The notes under the pieces were generated by a model that searched no databases, had not been told where the DNA came from, and worked only from the letters and a program-made list of their open reading frames with translations. From NCBI RefSeq assembly GCF_024347195.1, contig NZ_AP025281.1, positions 4,898,001 through 4,962,000 on the forward strand: a stretch of DNA of 64,000 bases. Direction: 5' to 3'. Shown here one piece after another: positions 51,566 through 60,249 of this stretch; position 1 is the first letter of the stretch, and every line of letters begins with the position of its first letter. Origin of the DNA: Aliamphritea hakodatensis (GTDB lineage: Bacteria; Pseudomonadota; Gammaproteobacteria; Pseudomonadales; Balneatricaceae). Both the position numbers and the translations under genes were made by a program.

Positions 51566-53713
51566 TTACAACTGAACCTCTACCCGGTTCCGTCCACCCT
51601 CCTTCGCCCGGTAAAGTGCCTCATCCGCTCTGGCGATGATCGTCTCAATAGAATCGCCACTCTGCGACAGAGTAAAACCGAAACTGGCACTCAGACTGCC
51701 TACTTCCGCAAAACCATGATCAGCAATCTTCACCCGCAAGGCGTCCAGCAATACAGTCACCGCGTCAAGATTCGACTCAGGGAAAATAATAATAAACTCC
51801 TCCCCTCCGTAGCGCCCCACATAATCCGTTTTACGTAAACTGCTCACCAGCAGCTCAGAAACTTCCACCAGCACACTGTCACCCGTCTGATGGCCGAAGG
51901 TATCATTCACCTGCTTAAAGTAATCGATATCGAGAATAGAGAGGCAGAAATCCCGCTCAAAACGTTCCTTTCGGTCCAGTTCTACCTGCAGCAACTCTTC
52001 AAGCTTTCTGCGGTTAAATAAACCGGTCAGGTTATCTGTCAGCGCGAGCCGTTCCAGCGCGATATTCTTCTCTTCAATGTCCTTTTGCGCCTGCTTGAGT
52101 AACCTGTTGGCCTTGGTAACTTTGGTATTCCAGTACATCAGCAGCAATACGATCAACAGCGCCACCAACACAATTTCCCAGATCAGCTTATAGTCGATGC
52201 CCTTCTCGTATTTGATTGGAATCCACTTATTCAGAATCTTGCGGTGCAACTCATTGGTAATGTTATTCACTGCCTTCTGCAGCACCGCCAGAAGCGTCTC
52301 ATCATCGTTACGTACCGCAATCGACAGCTTTAACTTCTCATTGATCTTGCCGGCAATTTTCAGCTCGCCGAAATACTGACTCTGGAATTCATAACCGATG
52401 CTCGCCAGGGTATCAATAAAGCCAAACAGCTGACCGTCTTTAACTTTATCCAGCCCTTCATTGATATCATCCACCTCCACCAGCTCAAGGGAGGGGTAGC
52501 GGTTTCGTAAAATGTCTACAAAGGCATCACCGCGAATAATGCCGATCTTTTCACCTTCCAGATCCAGAATATGATTGATAAAAGGCACATCCACCCGGGT
52601 AGCGACTACCAGAGGTACTTCCAGATAGCTGCTGGTGAAGTTGAGATAGCTTTTGCGCTCAGGGGTTTCCATGCCCAGCGCAAGCATGTCACACCGGCGC
52701 TGCTGTATATATTCCAGCGACTGACTCCAGCTGTCAGTACTGACCAGTTCAAATTTCGCAGACAGCATCTGGCTAAACAGCTGATAGTAATCAGCGCTCA
52801 TCCCGATGTGTTCGCCTTTCTCATTCAGCCCCTCAAAAGGCAGGCCCTTAGGGTTAATGCAGTACTTAATCCGGTTGGTATTAACGTAAGCAATTTCATT
52901 CTTATTGAGCAGAATATGGCCGCCCACATATTCCTTAATCGAACCTATCCATTTATCACTTAATGCCGCTTTTTCCTGCCTTGTCATGGCACTGAGCGTC
53001 TTCTGGACAATCGAACTTAACAGCGGCAGCTCAGGCTGAATGCCAAAGCGCAGATCTTCCCGTTTGGTATTGGGCAGCGAAAGCTCACTGGCCAGGGTGA
53101 TATTCGTGTAAAGATACTTCTTAATCAGATGATTAATGTTAGGCAGGTTCTGCATCAGCGCATCGATCTTGCCGAACACCAGATCTTTGGTCAGCGCATC
53201 ATAACTGTCGTAATACACCAGATTCAGATCGCCCGCTTTTTTCAGTTCTTCGATATAGAACACATCTTTCAGCACACCGACTTTCTTACCTTCCAGACTT
53301 TGCAGCCCCTTATATTCACCGAAGTCATCCTTCACAAAAATCATGATCGGAATGTTGTAATACGGGCTGGTAAACAGGGTAAATGGCTCGCGGTACTCCT
53401 TGTAGGAAATACTGCTGATCATATCCACTTCTTTGTTTTTAAAAGCGTTATAAATCGAAGTCCACTTATCGGTGCGGGTTTCAAAGCGCAGCCCGGTTTT
53501 CTCTGATATCAGCGCCAGCAGGTCATGCTCAAACCCCACCAGCCCGGCACCGGACTTATAAGAAAAAGGCGTGAAATCCGGCATCATTGCGACTTTGATC
53601 ACCGGATGACTGGCAATAAAATTCTGCTCTTCTTCAGTCAGCACTAACTCACTGGCCATCGCACTGAACGAAAGGCACAGCATCAGAAAAAATTGGGGAA
53701 AAAAGACCTTCAT
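51566..53713 (-). CDS. Diguanylate cyclase with two periplasmic substrate-binding (SBP_bac_3) domains
   Basis: 715 residues. Signal peptide about 1-20; first SBP_bac_3 domain about 28-255 (HPVIKVAMMPDFTPFSYKSG); second about 270-495 (IKYCINPKGLPFEGLNEKGEHIGM); transmembrane helix about 507-526; short coiled coil; GGDEF domain about 555-715 with the active-site motif GGEEF near residue 636 and the inhibitory-site RxxD (RKTD) five residues before it. It should make c-di-GMP in response to an amino-acid-like or peptide ligand. The GGDEF site looks intact. No phosphodiesterase domain is present. The product could affect the fap activator about 23 kb away, as inference. Confidence 0.92.
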   Translation of the reverse strand: MKVFFPQFFLMLCLSFSAMASELVLTEEEQNFIASHPVIKVAMMPDFTPFSYKSGAGLVGFEHDLLALISEKTGLRFETRTDKWTSIYNAFKNKEVDMISSISYKEYREPFTLFTSPYYNIPIMIFVKDDFGEYKGLQSLEGKKVGVLKDVFYIEELKKAGDLNLVYYDSYDALTKDLVFGKIDALMQNLPNINHLIKKYLYTNITLASELSLPNTKREDLRFGIQPELPLLSSIVQKTLSAMTRQEKAALSDKWIGSIKEYVGGHILLNKNEIAYVNTNRIKYCINPKGLPFEGLNEKGEHIGMSADYYQLFSQMLSAKFELVSTDSWSQSLEYIQQRRCDMLALGMETPERKSYLNFTSSYLEVPLVVATRVDVPFINHILDLEGEKIGIIRGDAFVDILRNRYPSLELVEVDDINEGLDKVKDGQLFGFIDTLASIGYEFQSQYFGELKIAGKINEKLKLSIAVRNDDETLLAVLQKAVNNITNELHRKILNKWIPIKYEKGIDYKLIWEIVLVALLIVLLLMYWNTKVTKANRLLKQAQKDIEEKNIALERLALTDNLTGLFNRRKLEELLQVELDRKERFERDFCLSILDIDYFKQVNDTFGHQTGDSVLVEVSELLVSSLRKTDYVGRYGGEEFIIIFPESNLDAVTVLLDALRVKIADHGFAEVGSLSASFGFTLSQSGDSIETIIARADEALYRAKEGGRNRVEVQL

Positions 53714-53923
53714 TGCAATCCCTGGTATCTCACTTTTGAAAGGCCAACGGACAACACGAGCGTAAGATAATCAGCTCACCGCAAAGGCAGCATTAAACTT
53801 ACCATTTAGTAAAGTAATTATCCCCACCCCGGCACTCACTCTGATCAGTAAAAAGCCATTCAGTGAAGAAGAACATAAACACAGGGGAACGGGATACAGG
53901 CCCGGCACGGAGAAAAGCGAAAG

Positions 53924-54196
53924 CTATCGGAATAACTCGCTATGCGAGCCTATTCGGGCCAGCTTGAGGGAGCCTTCATCGGTTTTATAAATCAAAACCA
54001 GATCCGGCTTAATATGGCAGTCACGATAATGTTGCCAGTTACCCGATAAAGCATGATCAACGTACTTCTCAGGTAACCTTCTGCCCAACTGTAACTCTTT
54101 GATAACATGCCCGACTTCTACAACATCCGGAATCGGAAGCTTCGCGATTTTCCTGAAATCTTTTTTAAACTGAGTGGAATACTCAAGTCTAAGCAT
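53924..54196 (-). CDS. YafQ-family mRNA interferase toxin
   Basis: 90 residues of the RelE/ParE superfamily, subgroup YafQ: LRLEYSTQFKKDFRKIAKLPI at the start, YVDHALSGNWQHYRDCHIKPDLVLIYK in the centre (the catalytic His and Asp region of YafQ) and the ending LARIGSHSELFR. YafQ cuts mRNA in the ribosome. It overlaps the antitoxin gene by 8 bp, the usual dinJ-yafQ coupling. Confidence 0.92.
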   Translation of the reverse strand: MLRLEYSTQFKKDFRKIAKLPIPDVVEVGHVIKELQLGRRLPEKYVDHALSGNWQHYRDCHIKPDLVLIYKTDEGSLKLARIGSHSELFR

Positions 54197-54467
54197 CTGT
54201 AAGCTTACCTGCCTTCAGGTCATCAAACAGCTCTTCTACATTATCAACTGTATTCCCCTGACCGGACTCCAGCTCTGCAATCGCATCAGCAGTCAGAGAA
54301 TTAGGACGCTTCACCTTTAGCTCAAACGGTATCCCGCCATAATTAATTACCGCCTTGGCAAAAAGCTTAATCGCCTGAGAGGGGCTCAATCCCATCTCCT
54401 CGCAGACACTGGTGAACGCCAGTTTAGTATCCTGATCAATCCGGGCGCTCAGCATTTCTGTTTTCAT
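54189..54467 (-). CDS. RelB/DinJ-family antitoxin
   Basis: 92 residues from the ATG at 54467, giving MKTEMLSARIDQDTKLAFTSVCEEMGLSPSQAIKLFAKAV, the ribbon-helix-helix DNA-binding half of DinJ; the C-terminal half (about 45-92) binds the toxin. The frame continues upstream to 54575 but passes through the promoter and operator, so the shorter start is right. It neutralises the YafQ-like toxin and represses its own operon. Confidence 0.92.
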   Translation of the reverse strand: MKTEMLSARIDQDTKLAFTSVCEEMGLSPSQAIKLFAKAVINYGGIPFELKVKRPNSLTADAIAELESGQGNTVDNVEELFDDLKAGKLTDA

Positions 54468-54486
54468 AGTGCTACCAATACAATTC

Positions 54487-54534
54487 GTCTTACAAAGTAA
54501 GACAAAGTATAGCAAATCAACACATCCATACCAA
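54487..54534 (-). promoter_or_regulatory. Promoter and operator of the toxin-antitoxin operon
   Basis: On the minus strand TTGGTA (54529-54534) and TATACT (54506-54511) are spaced by exactly 17 bp. Just downstream, at the start of transcription, lies a perfect palindrome GTCTTAC-AAA-GTAAGAC (54487-54503), suited to a ribbon-helix-helix repressor. This indicates autoregulation by the antitoxin or the complex. Confidence 0.75.
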
Positions 54535-54592
54535 AGAAGTAGCACAGATGGGAACATAAACATGTAAACATGCACGAAGACGGCTCTTGCTT

Positions 54593-54910
54593 TTTTCAGA
54601 GCACCTCACCCGCAGCTGGCACCCCGCTTCCCCTTATGCGCAGCCGAGCATTGCAGGGCTTGAATGATCAGCGATACAAACTGTTTGAGAGCGCGTAGCG
54701 GTCGAGTTTTTGTAACGCCATTCAAGCTCGAAACGCGCAGAGCACCCGGCGAAGCCGGGCAAGTATTGGGGCTATTTTAGATTCTTAAGAACTCTTTTTG
54801 ACAAGCTTTGGCCGTTACAAAAGTCTTGAGTCGACGAAGTCGAAAAAGATCATCCGAAGAAAAAATTCAGCACGTTAACAACGACAAGTGCCAAACAGAA
54901 ATAACACCCC
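54593..54910 (+). repeat. Multi-hairpin repeat, copy C
   Basis: The third nearly full-length copy, 3.5 kb from copy A in the same orientation. It keeps CAGAGCACCTCAC, GGCACCCCGCTTCCCCTTATGCG, CCCGGCGAAGCCGGGC and GAGTCGACGAAGTCGAAAAAG. Its large stem reads GCTTGAATG/CATTCAAGC where A has CATTGAATG/CATTCAATG: two base pairs changed on both sides at once. The AAGACCTTT palindrome has decayed here. It lies between the toxin-antitoxin promoter and the PhhB gene. Confidence 0.85.
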
Positions 54911-54963
54911 TCAACCCCGAATACACATCAGCAAAAACACTGAATAACAGTCAAAAAACAGAA

Positions 54964-55269
54964 TTAAACCAACAACTTCTCAACCGAAGTAGCCAGTTTA
55001 AAATCCCGCTCACTCAAGCCGCCCACATCGTGAGACGTCAGCGTAATATCCACGGTGTTATAGCAGTTAAACCACTCCGGATGATGATTCTGCTTATCAC
55101 AGATAATCGCCACAGAACTCATAAATCCAAAGGCCCGCACAAAACTGCGAAACTTAAACTGCTTAAAAATTGTATCGCCCCGCCGTTCCCACGGGGTTTC
55201 CAGTCCGTCGTTCAGGGTGGCCAGTGCAGCTTCAATCTGTGCTTCACTATAGGCTTCCGACAATGCCAT
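54964..55269 (-). CDS. phhB: Pterin-4a-carbinolamine dehydratase
   Basis: 101 residues with the PCD signature: RRGDTIFKQFKFRSFVRAFGFM, then DKQNHHPEWFNCYNTVDITLTSHDVGGLSERD, in which the HHP-E-W and the distal His of the active site are present. It recycles the tetrahydropterin cofactor after aromatic amino acid hydroxylation. No phhA hydroxylase is near. Some PCD proteins also act as DCoH-like regulators. Confidence 0.94.
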   Translation of the reverse strand: MALSEAYSEAQIEAALATLNDGLETPWERRGDTIFKQFKFRSFVRAFGFMSSVAIICDKQNHHPEWFNCYNTVDITLTSHDVGGLSERDFKLATSVEKLLV

Positions 55270-55392
55270 GATCCGTCTCCTGTATTGCTATATCTGTTAG
55301 CTTAGTCAGCCTTGCTCCGGCTTTCATCCGGACACAGGCAGATTCATTCAGTTTGCCACTGCGGCCAGTTAAAGCCCACCGGCGTCAGACAT

Positions 55393-55421
55393 AAAAAAAG
55401 GAGCATCAGCGATGCTCCTTT
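55393..55421 (-). terminator. Terminator of the BCCT transporter gene
   Basis: AAAGGAGCATC/GATGCTCCTTT 11-bp stem followed by a T-run on the minus strand, 26 bp after the stop. Confidence 0.92.
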
Positions 55422-55446
55422 GCAGAGTTTAAAAAACGGTCAGCGA

Positions 55447-57108
55447 TCAGTTTTCCTGCGAAACCGCCTCACTTTCACCGGCCTGCTTCTTCTCCATGAA
55501 CAGGGATTTCAGTACCCCCAGCGTCATCAGAATGATCACCACACTGAGCGGCAGTGCCGCAGCAATATTGGCGGTCTGCAGGGCGCTGAGCCCCCCGGCC
55601 ACCAGCAGAGCTGCCGCCACAAAACCAATGATAATGCCCCAGAACACCCGGAAGATCTTCGGTGGCTGCTCATTGCCGAAGGACAGAATCGTGGTCAGCA
55701 CCAGCGTACTGGAATCAGAAGAGGTTACAAACCAGCTCAGCAGCAGGAAGACCATCAGGGCAGACAGAATCCAGCCCATCGTGCCGGTACCGGCAATGCC
55801 ATCAGCGCTGGCAAACAGTGCCGCCGGCAGGTTCCAGGCCATGACCAGATCAATGATCCCGGCGGTGCCCACACCGGCTTCCGCATACAGCTCCTGATAC
55901 AGGGCTGTGCCGCCGAAAATACCCAGCCAGACGAAGATGATAATGGTCGGTACCAGCAATACACCGATGACGAATTCACGCAGGGTACGGCCTTTGGAAA
56001 TACGGGCAATGAACAAACCGATAAACGGCGCCCACGCCAGCCACCAGCCCCAGTAGAATACGGTCCAGCCGTTCTGCCACTTAGCCGGGCCTTCCTCTTC
56101 CGGGAACCAAAGGCCCATCTGTACAAAGCTGCCCATATAGTCCGCAATGGAATCACCGAAAATGCCCAGTAACCAGGCAGTCGGGCCGCCGAACAGGAAG
56201 AACGCCACCACCAGAATAGACACCAGAATATTCAGCTCGGAAATGATCTTGATGCCCTTATTCACGCCGGACAGCGCCGACAGGATTGATACTACGGAGA
56301 TCATAAGGATCAGAATCAGTTGAGTAGTTGTACCCGGATCAATGCCGATCAGGCGCTCCAGACCCACCGACATCTGGCTGACGCCAAGGCCCAGCGATGT
56401 CGCCACCCCAAACACACAGCCCAGCACACCGAAGATATCCACCGCATGCCCGATCGGGCCATAAATGCGCTCACCGATGAACGGATACAGCGAAGAACGC
56501 AGTGCCAGTGGCAGCTTCTTGCGGTAAGCAAAATACGCCAGCGACATACCCACAATCACGTAGACCGCCCAACCGTGGAAGCCCCAGTGGAAGAAGGTTA
56601 CCCGTAACGCGTCCACCGCCCGGTCATAGCCCAGCGCCGTTGCACCGGCCATATCCGCATAGGGGTTATTCGGATAGCCAAAACCGCCGCTGTTATCCAG
56701 ATAAAAGATCGGTTCAGCCACCCCGAAGAACAGGATACCGATACCGATACCGGCGGAGAACAGCATCGAGAACCAGGCGAAATTACTGAATTCCGGCCGG
56801 CTGTCATCGTCTCCCAGCCGTATTTTACCGAACGGGCTGATAACAATGTAGAAACACACGGCAATCAGAAATACCACGGTCACCAGGTAATACCAGCCAA
56901 AGGTGGATTCAATCCAGCTGCGGGCACTGCCAAATACAGTGCCTGCCAGATCAGTGTTCGTCCCGGTAAAGAGTACAAACAGCATCACCAGTGCCGCTGA
57001 AGTGATGGTCATTCCCTTGTGCATATCTTTGAATAGCCCGGTCCGGGCCAGCATATCTGCCCGAAACACCGAATTTTCCGGTGCAGGGCTGCGAGAGTCT
57101 TGCGACAT
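55447..57108 (-). CDS. BCCT-family betaine/choline/carnitine transporter
   Basis: 553 residues with 12 transmembrane segments. The BCCT signature NGWTVFYWGWWLAWAPFIGLF (about 340-360) is clear, with the substrate-box tryptophans. N-terminal about 35 residues and the C-terminal tail are hydrophilic. It takes up a trimethylammonium compound with Na+ or H+. It follows an SDR gene on the same strand (156-bp gap with two hairpins), which points to catabolic rather than purely osmotic use. Choline, glycine betaine and carnitine cannot be distinguished here. Confidence 0.93.
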   Translation of the reverse strand: MSQDSRSPAPENSVFRADMLARTGLFKDMHKGMTITSAALVMLFVLFTGTNTDLAGTVFGSARSWIESTFGWYYLVTVVFLIAVCFYIVISPFGKIRLGDDDSRPEFSNFAWFSMLFSAGIGIGILFFGVAEPIFYLDNSGGFGYPNNPYADMAGATALGYDRAVDALRVTFFHWGFHGWAVYVIVGMSLAYFAYRKKLPLALRSSLYPFIGERIYGPIGHAVDIFGVLGCVFGVATSLGLGVSQMSVGLERLIGIDPGTTTQLILILMISVVSILSALSGVNKGIKIISELNILVSILVVAFFLFGGPTAWLLGIFGDSIADYMGSFVQMGLWFPEEEGPAKWQNGWTVFYWGWWLAWAPFIGLFIARISKGRTLREFVIGVLLVPTIIIFVWLGIFGGTALYQELYAEAGVGTAGIIDLVMAWNLPAALFASADGIAGTGTMGWILSALMVFLLLSWFVTSSDSSTLVLTTILSFGNEQPPKIFRVFWGIIIGFVAAALLVAGGLSALQTANIAAALPLSVVIILMTLGVLKSLFMEKKQAGESEAVSQEN

Positions 57109-57179
57109 AACGCATCCTCCATCTTGTTATTTTTGTAGATGAATGAACCTTCCGGTCGGAAGGCAGGAATGGAAAAAGG

Positions 57180-57226
57180 CCGGCTTGCGCCGGCAAACTC
57201 GCTAATCCACCAGCATCTCGCTGGCG
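57180..57226 (-). other. Two hairpins between the SDR and BCCT genes
   Basis: GCCGGC-TTGC-GCCGGC (about 57180-57195) and ATCC-CCAGC/GCTGG-GGAT (57202-57226). No clear T-run follows the second on the minus strand. They may adjust transporter expression relative to the dehydrogenase. Confidence 0.4.
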
Positions 57227-57264
57227 GATCAGGCAGGCATTTTCCGAAACTGTCTGGCGCTGCT

Positions 57265-58041
57265 TTACGCCAGTGTGTGAGTATCACCGTCGACGCTGAT
57301 CACCTGACCGGAGACTTTCCGGCCGCCTTCAGACGCCAGGAACACCGCCATGGCGGCAATGTCTTCCGGGTCTACAAAGGTTTGCATCGAACACTGACTC
57401 ACATAAGCCGCGCGTACCTCGGCTTCTGCGCTGTTACGGGCGCGGGCCTCGTTGGCAATCACCCGGTCCATTCGCTCACCGGAGACCGCGCCGGGGCAAA
57501 TCGCATTCACCCGGATATTGTCGGCGCCGCACTCCATCGCCAGAGATTTTGTCAGCCCGGTCACCGCCCATTTGGCGGCCGCATAAGGGGTACGCAACGG
57601 ATAGCCCATGATCCCGGCCGTAGAAGATAAATTGATAATCGCCCCGGACTGCTGTTCTTTCATCAGCGGCAGGGCCTGCTTACAGGCGTAGAAAGTGGCA
57701 TTAAGATTGATCTGTACGGTTTGCTGCCAGGCATCGGAATCCAGTGATTCCAGCACCCCGGCCGGGCCGCCGATCCCGGCGTTATTCACCAGCACATCAA
57801 TGCCGCCCAGCTGTTCCAGACCATCACGGAAGAAGGCTTCGACCTGAGCCTCATCCCCTACATCCGTCAGGCTGCAGCTGATCTGATCAGACTCCGCCGC
57901 CATGGCATCCAGGGCATTCTGATCAATATCACAAATGTGGACCCGGGCACCGGCAGCTACAAAAGCCCGGGCGATTCCCCGGCCAATACCCTGTGCCGCT
58001 GCTGTGATAAATACCCGCTGTTGCTGTGACTGCCCGTTCAT
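57265..58041 (-). CDS. SDR-family oxidoreductase
   Basis: 258 residues from the ATG at 58041, with GGAGG 5 bp upstream. The cofactor motif reads FITAAAQGIGRGIARAF (Ala in place of the usual Thr-Gly pair, otherwise the TGxxxGIG loop), NNAGIGG follows at about 83-89, and the catalytic Ser and Tyr-x-x-x-Lys are in LSSTAGIMG and YAAAKWAVTG. It ends VSVDGDTHTLA. Position between a GlxA-type regulator and a BCCT transporter suggests a hydroxy-acid or carnitine-type dehydrogenase, but the substrate is inferred from context only. Confidence 0.88.
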   Translation of the reverse strand: MNGQSQQQRVFITAAAQGIGRGIARAFVAAGARVHICDIDQNALDAMAAESDQISCSLTDVGDEAQVEAFFRDGLEQLGGIDVLVNNAGIGGPAGVLESLDSDAWQQTVQINLNATFYACKQALPLMKEQQSGAIINLSSTAGIMGYPLRTPYAAAKWAVTGLTKSLAMECGADNIRVNAICPGAVSGERMDRVIANEARARNSAEAEVRAAYVSQCSMQTFVDPEDIAAMAVFLASEGGRKVSGQVISVDGDTHTLA

Positions 58042-58214
58042 GAATACCTCCGCCAGCGGCAACTGTCAGTGAAGGCCTCACCTGTCTGTCAGTTGCACGC
58101 TTATTGTTATTATCTGCCTGATAAAGTACCCAAGGCAGCGGCTGAGGTTTTCAGAAAAAACGACTATCTGTTGATAAAAATCGAATATACCCGGACAAAA
58201 GCGTCAATATGCGC

Positions 58215-59171
58215 CTAACGCTCGTGACTGGGTTTAGTATTGAAATAGCGCTGGTAGCAGCGGCTGAAGTGCGCCACCGAGCTGAAACCGCAGGCCACGG
58301 CAACATCGGTCACACTGTGGCTGGTCTGCTGCAGCATCCAGCGGGCCTGATTGAGCCGCAGGGTGCGATAATAGGTGCCGGGCGTCTGCTGCAGGTAATG
58401 TTTGAAAAGCCGCTCCAGCTCCCGGTTGGACACCCCCAGATGCACGGCAATCTCCCCCATGCTGAGAGGTTCCTCAATGTTGTTTTCCATCAGCTGTACC
58501 GCATCCGCCAGACGGGGATTGCGGCTGTCGAGCCGTTTTTGCAGCGACGCTCGCTGGGGGTCAGAATGGTGCCGTTCATGGGTAACGATCAGTTCATCCG
58601 CCACCGTCACCGCCAGCCCGTTACCATGCTGAGTACGGATCAGGTGCAGCATCATCTCCAGCCCGGATAACGCGCCGCTGCAGGAAAACCTTTTACCGTC
58701 CACCACCAGCAACTCCTGCACCCAGCTCACCCGCGGGTAAACCGCCATTGCAGCGGGCAGGTTCTCCCAGTGCATGGTTGTGCGGTAACCGTCCAGCACC
58801 CCCGCCGCCGCGACGATATAGGCCGCGGTATCCTGGCTGCCTATCTCCGCGCCGTGGCTGGCCTGCTGCCGGATAAAACTCAGCAGACCCGGCGTAATAT
58901 GCAGCTCCGGGTTATCACCGGCACACACAATCAGCACCTGCACTTTACCGACATCCCGAATGCTGTGCTGGCTCATAATCTCGATACCATCACTGCTGCT
59001 GATCAGCCCGCCCTGCTCACTGATCAGCCGCCAGCGGTAAAGCTCGCGCTCACTGGTGCGGTTAGCATGACGCAAAGGGTCCAGCATGGAAGTTAAGCCA
59101 AACAGAGAAAATCCGGGGACCAGCAGAAAATCTATCTGCTGAGGGAAACTCACCGGCCGATCACCGAACAT
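58215..59171 (-). CDS. GlxA-family regulator (GbdR/CdhR-like)
   Basis: 318 residues: an N-terminal DJ-1/PfpI-like domain (about 8-185; QIDFLLVPGFSLFGLTSMLDPLRHANR) and a C-terminal AraC helix-turn-helix pair (about 215-315; MGEIAVHLGVSNRELERLFKHYLQQTPGTYYR and VAVACGFSSVAHFSRCYQRYF). This is the plan of GbdR and CdhR, which sense glycine betaine, dimethylglycine or carnitine in Pseudomonas. It lies upstream of the SDR and BCCT genes in the same direction and likely activates them. Confidence 0.9.
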   Translation of the reverse strand: MFGDRPVSFPQQIDFLLVPGFSLFGLTSMLDPLRHANRTSERELYRWRLISEQGGLISSSDGIEIMSQHSIRDVGKVQVLIVCAGDNPELHITPGLLSFIRQQASHGAEIGSQDTAAYIVAAAGVLDGYRTTMHWENLPAAMAVYPRVSWVQELLVVDGKRFSCSGALSGLEMMLHLIRTQHGNGLAVTVADELIVTHERHHSDPQRASLQKRLDSRNPRLADAVQLMENNIEEPLSMGEIAVHLGVSNRELERLFKHYLQQTPGTYYRTLRLNQARWMLQQTSHSVTDVAVACGFSSVAHFSRCYQRYFNTKPSHER

Positions 59172-59603
59172 AATGCACCTCCTGCTCAGGCGTAAATAAA
59201 CCCACGTGTTTCAGGCCCCGCCTGTCACCGGTATAGCATGGTAAATATGAACGATTCCGACAAAACCGCCCGGATAAAACAAGCCTATTAAGATACTGAC
59301 AAAAACCGACAATCTTTATCCACATACGAATAAAAACATAACACAAGCGAATATATAAGTATGACTTATCCACACTCAGAACATTATCTGCTCCGGACAG
59401 AGGTATACAAAAAGCGGATAAATCAGTAACAGAAGAAACATCTGAACAGGGAAAACAATTGCTTAGCCGGCCAGCATCACAACCGTCGGCCGTATCCATC
59501 AGGGCAGAAATGCAGTGATGAAAAGCAACAGCCTGCCTTAACAGTCAATCTTAACAGTCAATTTTAACGGTCAGCCCAGGCAGTACAGCCGGGAGAGGAT
59601 AAA
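59172..59603 (-). other. Intergenic region with three 13-bp tandem repeats
   Basis: A 432-bp AT-rich gap. At 59537-59575 the unit CTTAACAGTCAAT occurs twice perfectly and once with changes (TTTAACGGTCAGC). The weak frame 59161-59499 overlaps the regulator start and has no ribosome binding site or family features, so I do not call it. The left part should contain the regulator promoter. Confidence 0.5.
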
Positions 59604-60236
59604 TCAGGCCCTGGGCCCGATACACAGCAGCGCTGTCGGTTCCAGTAACCCGGACTGCGGCAGCAACTGACACACTGCCACATCGTCAAAGCCGCCCACC
59701 AGCGTCATGCCCAACCCTAAAGCGGTAGCCTGCAAATGCATATTCTGGCTGACCGCACCGGTTTCCATATACACGTAACGTTCACCGCGCCAGCCACGGG
59801 GAGCCTGCTCTGCGAATGCCTGTCGCATACTCTGGATATCCGCCAGCACCACAATCACAGCGGCGGCATCTGCCAGCCAGGGCTGCTCACCAATGGCTGC
59901 GGCGGCAAACTGTGCGCTGCGCTCACCTTCATCCAGAAAATTCAGGCTGTGACTGGCACCGTTATAGCTGTAGACACCCGGAATCAGCCCCCGCACATGG
60001 CGGACATAGACCTGCAGTGACAGAGGACATAAACCGTTCGCTGAAGGGGCCATGCGTTTTCCGTTGGAGGTCCCGCCACGGGTTTTACGCTCCCCCTGAC
60101 CGGCCCAGAGCAATGCGGATAACTGCTCCAGATTGAGCCCCTGTTCAACGTTAAACGAACGAACCGTTTCCCGCTCCCTGAGGACCATTTGCAGGTCACA
60201 CGGCGGTAATTGCAGTTCCGGTAACGGCTTGATCAT
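59604..60236 (-). CDS. SagB-type/nitroreductase-fold dehydrogenase
   Basis: 210 residues from the ATG at 60236, with AGGGGA 5 bp upstream; an earlier ATG at 60257 lacks one. Motifs RERETVRSFNVEQGLNLEQLSALLWAGQG, TSNGKRMAPSANGLCPLS (the flavin and substrate loop RTVPSAGALYP of SagB) and MQASALGLG-like MHLQATALGLGMTLVGGF identify an FMN enzyme of the SagB/ThcOx type. These act on azolines in peptide natural products or, as stand-alone forms, on unknown substrates. The gene follows a methyltransferase by 13 bp. No YcaO cyclase or precursor peptide was found. Confidence 0.85.
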   Translation of the reverse strand: MIKPLPELQLPPCDLQMVLRERETVRSFNVEQGLNLEQLSALLWAGQGERKTRGGTSNGKRMAPSANGLCPLSLQVYVRHVRGLIPGVYSYNGASHSLNFLDEGERSAQFAAAAIGEQPWLADAAAVIVVLADIQSMRQAFAEQAPRGWRGERYVYMETGAVSQNMHLQATALGLGMTLVGGFDDVAVCQLLPQSGLLEPTALLCIGPRA

Positions 60237-60249
60237 CACATTCCCCTGT

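Noticed and set aside
50026..54910. Reading the repeats as a CRISPR array or integron attC sites
   Set aside because: Units are about 300 bp, irregularly spaced and in both orientations, with no unique spacers of constant length; no cas genes or integrase are present and the attC core sites are not recognisable.
54808..55305. 165-codon plus-strand frame
   Set aside because: It runs from repeat copy C across the antisense strand of phhB; its product is highly basic and unlike any family.
59161..59499. 112-codon minus-strand frame upstream of the GlxA-type gene
   Set aside because: It overlaps the regulator start, has no ribosome binding site and gives a Cys- and Arg-rich product typical of non-coding frames.
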